Of a stretch of DNA of 16,598 bases, positions 12,997-16,598 are shown one piece after another; the first letter of the stretch is position 1; each line of letters begins with the position of its first letter. Origin of the DNA: Alphaproteobacteria bacterium (GTDB lineage Bacteria > Pseudomonadota > Alphaproteobacteria > UBA9219); the NCBI GenBank assembly GCA_028716765.1, contig JAQUPC010000041.1, forward strand, positions 1 to 16,598, given 5' to 3'. The position numbers were made by a program, and so were the translations under genes. The notes under the pieces are model-generated. The model was not told the DNA's origin. It saw only the letters and a program-made list of their open reading frames with translations, and did no database searches.

Positions 12997-14373
12997 ATGT
13001 CGGCACGCATCCTCGTCGTTGATGACAATCCACTGAACGTCAAGCTTTTGGCCGCCAAGCTGGCGAAGGACTATTATGCCGTCATGACCGCCGAGGACGG
13101 AGCCGGCGCGTTGCGAAAAGCCGTGTCCGATCAGCCGGATATTATCCTGCTCGACGTCATGATGCCGGAAATCGACGGCTTCGAGGTATGCCAACGCCTG
13201 AAGGCGGATCCCGTCACACGGCACATTCCCGTTGTGATGGTCACGGCTTTGTCCGACACGGCGGACAGGGTGCGCGGGCTCGAGGCCGGCGCCGACGATT
13301 TCCTAACCAAACCCATCAACGACGTCGCGCTTATGGCGCGGGTTCGTTCGTTGTTGCGGTTGAAAAGAATTATGGACGAATGGCGCCTGCGCGAGGCGAC
13401 GGCGGCTCAATTCGCCATTCCCGCCGCGCAGGAGGAAAATCCCGGCGATGCCGCGGGCGGGCGCGTTCTTCTTTTGGAAGACAACGTAAACGAACGCAGG
13501 CGGATAGAAGAAATCTTAAGCCCCGTCGTTTCGAGCGTAACGACCGTCGCCACGGTTGGCGAGGCGCTGGCAGAAGTGCAGGACGGCACCTACGACCTTG
13601 TGATGGCCAGTCTCGATTTGTCCCACGAAGATGGCTTGTTGCTATGCGGGCAAATGCGGGCGCAAGATGTCACGCGGACTTTGCCCATTTTGTTGATGGC
13701 GAACAACAACGAGATTGACGTGGTCGCCAGGGGGCTTGATCTTGGCGCGAACGATTATCTTTTGCGGCCATTGGAAGGCAGCGAACTGGTGGCCCGCACG
13801 CGCACCCAGTTGAAGCAAAAGCGCCATTACGATCAGTTTCGCAAAAACTACGAGCAAAGCCTTGCCCTGGCGCTTGTCGATCCGCTTACGGGGGCGTTTA
13901 ACCGCCGCTATCTCGACATTCATTTGCCGCGGCTGATCGCGCGCTGTCACGCAGCGCAAAAACCTGTTTCGGTTCTTTATCTGGATCTCGATCATTTCAA
14001 GCAAATCAACGATGCACACGGGCACCCGGCCGGGGACGCGGTGCTGAAGGAAATCGTCAACAGGGTAAGCTTTAACCTCCGGCCGCAAGACCTCGTCGTG
14101 CGGTTGGGCGGCGAGGAATTCGCCGCCATTTTGCCCGAGATCGAGCGGAAAAAGGCGCTTGAAGTCGGCGAACGCTTGCGGGCGGCCGTTGCCGCGGCGC
14201 CATGCCAGACTTCTGCGGACGTTTGCCTGCCTATAACGATCAGCATCGGGGTGGCTTCGCTGGAGCCAAAGGGGAGCGATACGCCCGAAAGCCTGTTGGG
14301 GCGCGCCGACGAGGCGCTCTACCGCGCCAAGCAAACCGGACGTAACAAAGTCGTTGGCGAAAGTGAAGAATAA
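12997..14373 (+). CDS. pleD: Response regulator and diguanylate cyclase PleD
   Basis: The product has 458 residues arranged REC-REC-GGDEF as in Caulobacter PleD. REC1 (about 3-120) has the acidic VVDDN, phospho-acceptor D53 in LLDVMMPE, and LTKP. REC2 (about 152-270) is degenerate: the acceptor position in LVMASLDL is Ala, as expected for the dimerisation adaptor. The GGDEF domain (about 290-455) has DPLTGAFNRRYL, DLDHFKQIND and active-site GGEEF at 371-375. R362 and D365 form the RxxD product-inhibition site just upstream. The enzyme makes c-di-GMP from two GTP upon phosphorylation, controlling the motile-to-sessile transition. Catalysis and feedback inhibition should both be intact. Confidence 0.95.
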   Translation: MSARILVVDDNPLNVKLLAAKLAKDYYAVMTAEDGAGALRKAVSDQPDIILLDVMMPEIDGFEVCQRLKADPVTRHIPVVMVTALSDTADRVRGLEAGADDFLTKPINDVALMARVRSLLRLKRIMDEWRLREATAAQFAIPAAQEENPGDAAGGRVLLLEDNVNERRRIEEILSPVVSSVTTVATVGEALAEVQDGTYDLVMASLDLSHEDGLLLCGQMRAQDVTRTLPILLMANNNEIDVVARGLDLGANDYLLRPLEGSELVARTRTQLKQKRHYDQFRKNYEQSLALALVDPLTGAFNRRYLDIHLPRLIARCHAAQKPVSVLYLDLDHFKQINDAHGHPAGDAVLKEIVNRVSFNLRPQDLVVRLGGEEFAAILPEIERKKALEVGERLRAAVAAAPCQTSADVCLPITISIGVASLEPKGSDTPESLLGRADEALYRAKQTGRNKVVGESEE

Positions 14374-14704
14374 ACCGGACAAGAAATGGCCGTTCATTGC
14401 CTGCGGGAGTTCAGCCGCCGCCGCAATCATCTTGCTGCTTGCCGCCGGCGCTCAGGCAAAGTCGGGTGATATGTTCACCGATCAAGGCATGGGGCCGTAT
14501 AACCGCCCGCCCGTGCCGAGCGACAGGTACGTCGGCCCTGACCTGTTTCCGCCCGCGCCGGTGTTTATCGATCCTAAGGCGGATATGTTCAGGCGATTGC
14601 GTGCGCCTTATGATTTCGGGCGCTCCGATATGTTCGTAACGCACCCCGGTCCGGTTCCCTATTATCCGATATTTCAGTATCCTGAACCCAAAAGAAACCC
14701 GTAA
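14363..14704 (+). CDS. Small exported Pro/Tyr-rich protein of unknown function
   Basis: I do not recognise this gene. From the GTG at 14363 the product has 113 residues; a TTG at 14354 would add three. A KKW-type basic start and an Ala/Leu-rich helix (CGSSAAAAIILLLAAGAQA) form a signal peptide or anchor, with possible cleavage at AQA-K. The mature part is rich in Pro, Tyr, Phe and Asp, has no Cys, and contains three DMF tripeptides (GDMF, ADMF, SDMF) and a PDLF, spaced over about 70 residues, as if built from a degenerate short repeat. It overlaps the pleD end by about 11 bases, so it is probably co-transcribed and coupled. A cell-envelope location is likely; function is open. Confidence 0.6.
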   Translation: MKNKPDKKWPFIACGSSAAAAIILLLAAGAQAKSGDMFTDQGMGPYNRPPVPSDRYVGPDLFPPAPVFIDPKADMFRRLRAPYDFGRSDMFVTHPGPVPYYPIFQYPEPKRNP

Positions 14705-14747
14705 TTAACCTGTTATTTTCTGTCCGGATTCGCTATCACTCGCCCCC

Positions 14748-16352
14748 ATGACCGATCATACTCTTAGAGAGGCCGTTCCGCGCCGCCGGACGTTCGCGAT
14801 CATCGCGCACCCGGACGCAGGCAAGACCACGCTCACCGAAAAGCTGTTGCTGTTCGGCGGCGCGATCCAGATGGCCGGCGCCGTCAAGGCGCGCGGCGAG
14901 CAGCGGCGCGCGCGCTCGGACTGGATGAAGGTGGAGCGTGAGCGCGGCATTTCCGTCACCGCTTCGGTGATGAGCTTCGATTACGCGGAGCGCAGCTTTA
15001 ATCTTGTGGACACGCCCGGCCACGAGGATTTCTCCGAAGATACCTATCGCACGCTCACGGCGGTCGACAGCGCCGTGATGGTCATCGATGCCGCCAAGGG
15101 CATCGAAAGCCAGACGCGCAAGCTGTTCGAGGTTTGCCGCCTGCGCGACGTGCCGATTGTAACGTTCATCAACAAGATGGACCGCGAGGCGCGCGATCCG
15201 TTCGATCTGCTTAGCGAGATCGAGCAAACGCTGGCGCTCGACGTGACGCCCGCAAGCTGGCCTATCGGCATGGGCCGCGATTTCAAGGGTTGCTATGACC
15301 TCTTGCGCGACCGCCTGATTCTTATGGACCGCACGCACGGCGACCGCGTGGACGAAGGCGTTGCTTGCGAAGGGCTAAACGATCCGAAACTGGACGAACT
15401 GCTGGGAGAGGATTTCGCCGCCAAGCTGCGCGAGGACGTCGAACTTGTGCGCGGTTTGTGCAAGCCGTTCGATCTTAAGTCCTACCGCGAAGGGCATCTG
15501 ACGCCCGTTTATTTTGGCAGCGCCATCAACAATTTCGGCGTTCGCGAATTGTTGCTGGGGCTGGCCGAACATGCGCCTTCGCCCCGTCCGCAAAAAGCCG
15601 ATATGCGAACGGTCGATCCGATGGAAGAAAAAGTATCGGGATTCGTGTTCAAGGTTCAGGCCAACATGGACCCCAACCACCGGGACCGGATCGCGTTTGT
15701 GCGTTTGTGTTCGGGGCATTTCCGCCGCGGCATGAAGCTGTTTCATGTGCGCAGCGGCAAGATGATGGCCGTCAACAACGCGGTGCTGTTTCTGGCGCGC
15801 GACCGTGAATTGGCCGAGGACGCGTTTGCGGGCGATATCATGGGCATTCCGAACCACGGCACGCTCAGGATCGGCGATACGCTGACGGAAGGCGAAATCC
15901 TGAACTTCGTCGGCGTGCCGAGCTTTGCGCCCGAACTGTTGCAACGGGTGAACATTGGCGACCCTATGAAGGCGAAGCATATGCGCCGCGCGCTGGAGCA
16001 TTTCGCCGAGGAGGGCGCCAGCCAGGTGTTCAAGCCGTTGACCGGCGCGGAATGGGTTGTCGGCGTCGTCGGCCAGCTGCAGTTCGAGATTTTAGCGGCG
16101 CGAATGGAAGCCGAATACGGCCTTCCGGCGCGGTTCGAGGGGGCCGGCGTCGAAGCGGCGCGGTGGATCGACGCCCCTGACGCGGCCCGGTTGAAGGCGT
16201 TTACGGATAAAAACCGCGCCAGCCTCGCGGAAGATCACGACGGCGCGCTGGTTTTCCTGGCCCGCAACGCGTGGCATCTTAACCGCACGATGGAGGAAAA
16301 CCCGGAGATCAGGTTCCTCAAGGCGCGGGAACAGCATCAATTTGTTTCTTAA
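14748..16352 (+). CDS. prfC: Peptide chain release factor 3
   Basis: RF3 is the translational GTPase that recycles RF1 and RF2 from the ribosome after termination. The product has 534 residues, close to the usual 530. GTPase motifs are all present: G1 AHPDAGKTT (20-28), G2 in RERGISVTAS (64-73, the RF3-specific form), G3 DTPGHEDF (88-95) and G4 NKMD (142-145). The second domain begins near EEKVSGFVFKVQANMDP, and the end KAREQHQF is typical. It is not EF-G, since the RF3 switch sequence RGEQRRARSDWM precedes G2. There is no Shine-Dalgarno before the ATG (CGCCCCC). A weak -10-like TATCAC at 14734 would place the transcript start next to the ATG. Confidence 0.95.
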   Translation: MTDHTLREAVPRRRTFAIIAHPDAGKTTLTEKLLLFGGAIQMAGAVKARGEQRRARSDWMKVERERGISVTASVMSFDYAERSFNLVDTPGHEDFSEDTYRTLTAVDSAVMVIDAAKGIESQTRKLFEVCRLRDVPIVTFINKMDREARDPFDLLSEIEQTLALDVTPASWPIGMGRDFKGCYDLLRDRLILMDRTHGDRVDEGVACEGLNDPKLDELLGEDFAAKLREDVELVRGLCKPFDLKSYREGHLTPVYFGSAINNFGVRELLLGLAEHAPSPRPQKADMRTVDPMEEKVSGFVFKVQANMDPNHRDRIAFVRLCSGHFRRGMKLFHVRSGKMMAVNNAVLFLARDRELAEDAFAGDIMGIPNHGTLRIGDTLTEGEILNFVGVPSFAPELLQRVNIGDPMKAKHMRRALEHFAEEGASQVFKPLTGAEWVVGVVGQLQFEILAARMEAEYGLPARFEGAGVEAARWIDAPDAARLKAFTDKNRASLAEDHDGALVFLARNAWHLNRTMEENPEIRFLKAREQHQFVS

Positions 16353-16401
16353 ATCGATTAAAAACGCCATGAATTCTGCCGAAAATTGGCATGATCGTTC
16401 A

Positions 16402-16430
16402 TTGTCCTTTCAGAACTTTGGCTGCATAAT
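16402..16430 (+). promoter_or_regulatory. Probable promoter of the prepilin gene
   Basis: TTGTCC (16402-16407) and CATAAT (16425-16430) are separated by 17 bases, a sigma-70-like arrangement with four of six and five of six matches. The transcript would begin around 16437, leaving a very short leader with the GGAGG site at 16438-16442. No terminator is evident between prfC and here. Confidence 0.4.
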
Positions 16431-16449
16431 AAGAGGCGGAGGCGTTCCA

Positions 16450-16598
16450 ATGAACAACCGGGCACGAAAAATTCTTCACAAGGTCGATGGCGCGACGGCA
16501 ATCGAATATGCCCTGATCTGCGCGTTCATCGTGTTGGCCGTGGCTGTAGCCTTGCCGCTTCTCGGCATTTCGGTGCAAGGCCTTTTTCAAAACGTGAC
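16450..16598 (+). CDS. Flp/Fap-type prepilin (3' end outside window)
   Basis: Forty-nine codons are visible. The short basic leader (MNNRARKILHKVDG) ends in Gly14, followed by ATAIEYALICAFIVLAVAVA, the class-IVb Flp pilin processing motif: cleavage after G14 places Glu at +5 (E19) and Tyr at +6 (Y20). The hydrophobic helix and the following LPLLGISVQGLFQNV match the usual Flp length of about 55-65 residues, so only some 5-15 residues are missing. GGAGG lies seven bases upstream of the ATG. Flp is assembled into adhesive tad pili by a CpaA-type prepilin peptidase; tad genes would be expected to the right of the window. It is a separate transcription unit from prfC. Confidence 0.85.
   Translation, partial: MNNRARKILHKVDGATAIEYALICAFIVLAVAVALPLLGISVQGLFQNV

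Noticed and set aside
14736..15338. Minus-strand frames antisense to prfC
   Set aside because: RF3 on the plus strand is unambiguous with all GTPase motifs; the antisense frames have no features.
16353..16400. Intrinsic terminator after prfC
   Set aside because: Only a 4-base GCCA/TGGC match with a long loop and no T tract is present.
1..16598. CRISPR array, tRNA, rRNA, prophage or insertion sequence
   Set aside because: I saw no regularly spaced repeats, cloverleaf sequences, integrase or transposase motifs on either strand.

Overview
The window reads as chromosomal DNA of a GC-rich alphaproteobacterium. The best evidence is the adjacent divK-pleD pair, a cell-cycle module typical of that class, supported by an HpnL-like membrane protein, a HisN-type histidinol phosphatase, a monofunctional prephenate dehydratase and a Flp-type prepilin. 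I cannot fix the order or genus. I see no insertion sequence, integrase, tRNA, rRNA or CRISPR array. Most genes look ordinary, with a few accessory or poorly described pieces between them.

Left part (1-4540). The window opens inside thrB (homoserine kinase), whose reading frame is broken by an in-frame TAG and then continues in family-like sequence to a TGA. A TPR protein with a C-terminal GT-B/GT9-like domain follows. On the other strand, a two-gene unit encodes a stand-alone receiver protein and a membrane-anchored family-3 solute-binding protein. An XRE-type regulator is divergent from it. Its start is preceded by an inverted repeat whose loop holds the Shine-Dalgarno sequence.

Middle part (4538-8627). 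pheA (minus) and hisN (plus) are divergent around an inverted repeat. hisN overlaps an hpnL-like gene by four bases. A small three-helix DUF4405-like membrane protein with two histidines in one helix follows, and a hairpin lies at its end where it converges with the next operon.

Accessory island (7860-12404). A family-4 glycosyltransferase and a PIG-L/LmbE deacetylase form a one-base-spaced minus-strand operon, an arrangement expected for making and then deacetylating an N-acetylamino-sugar conjugate. Divergent from it is a secreted alpha/beta-hydrolase-like protein that appears to lack the nucleophile serine and the catalytic histidine. It converges, with overlapping stops, on an intact alpha/beta hydrolase.

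Right part (12568-16598). divK and pleD are followed by a small exported Pro/Tyr-rich protein of unknown function, then prfC (release factor 3), then the start of a Flp-type prepilin gene running off the window, perhaps the edge of a tad locus.

I found no complete new multi-gene system that I can prove. The best candidates for follow-up are the amber-interrupted thrB, the hairpin-covered XRE start beside the receiver/solute-binding operon, the GT4/PIG-L pair and the apparent pseudo-hydrolase. All function calls come from motif recognition by eye, without database searches.
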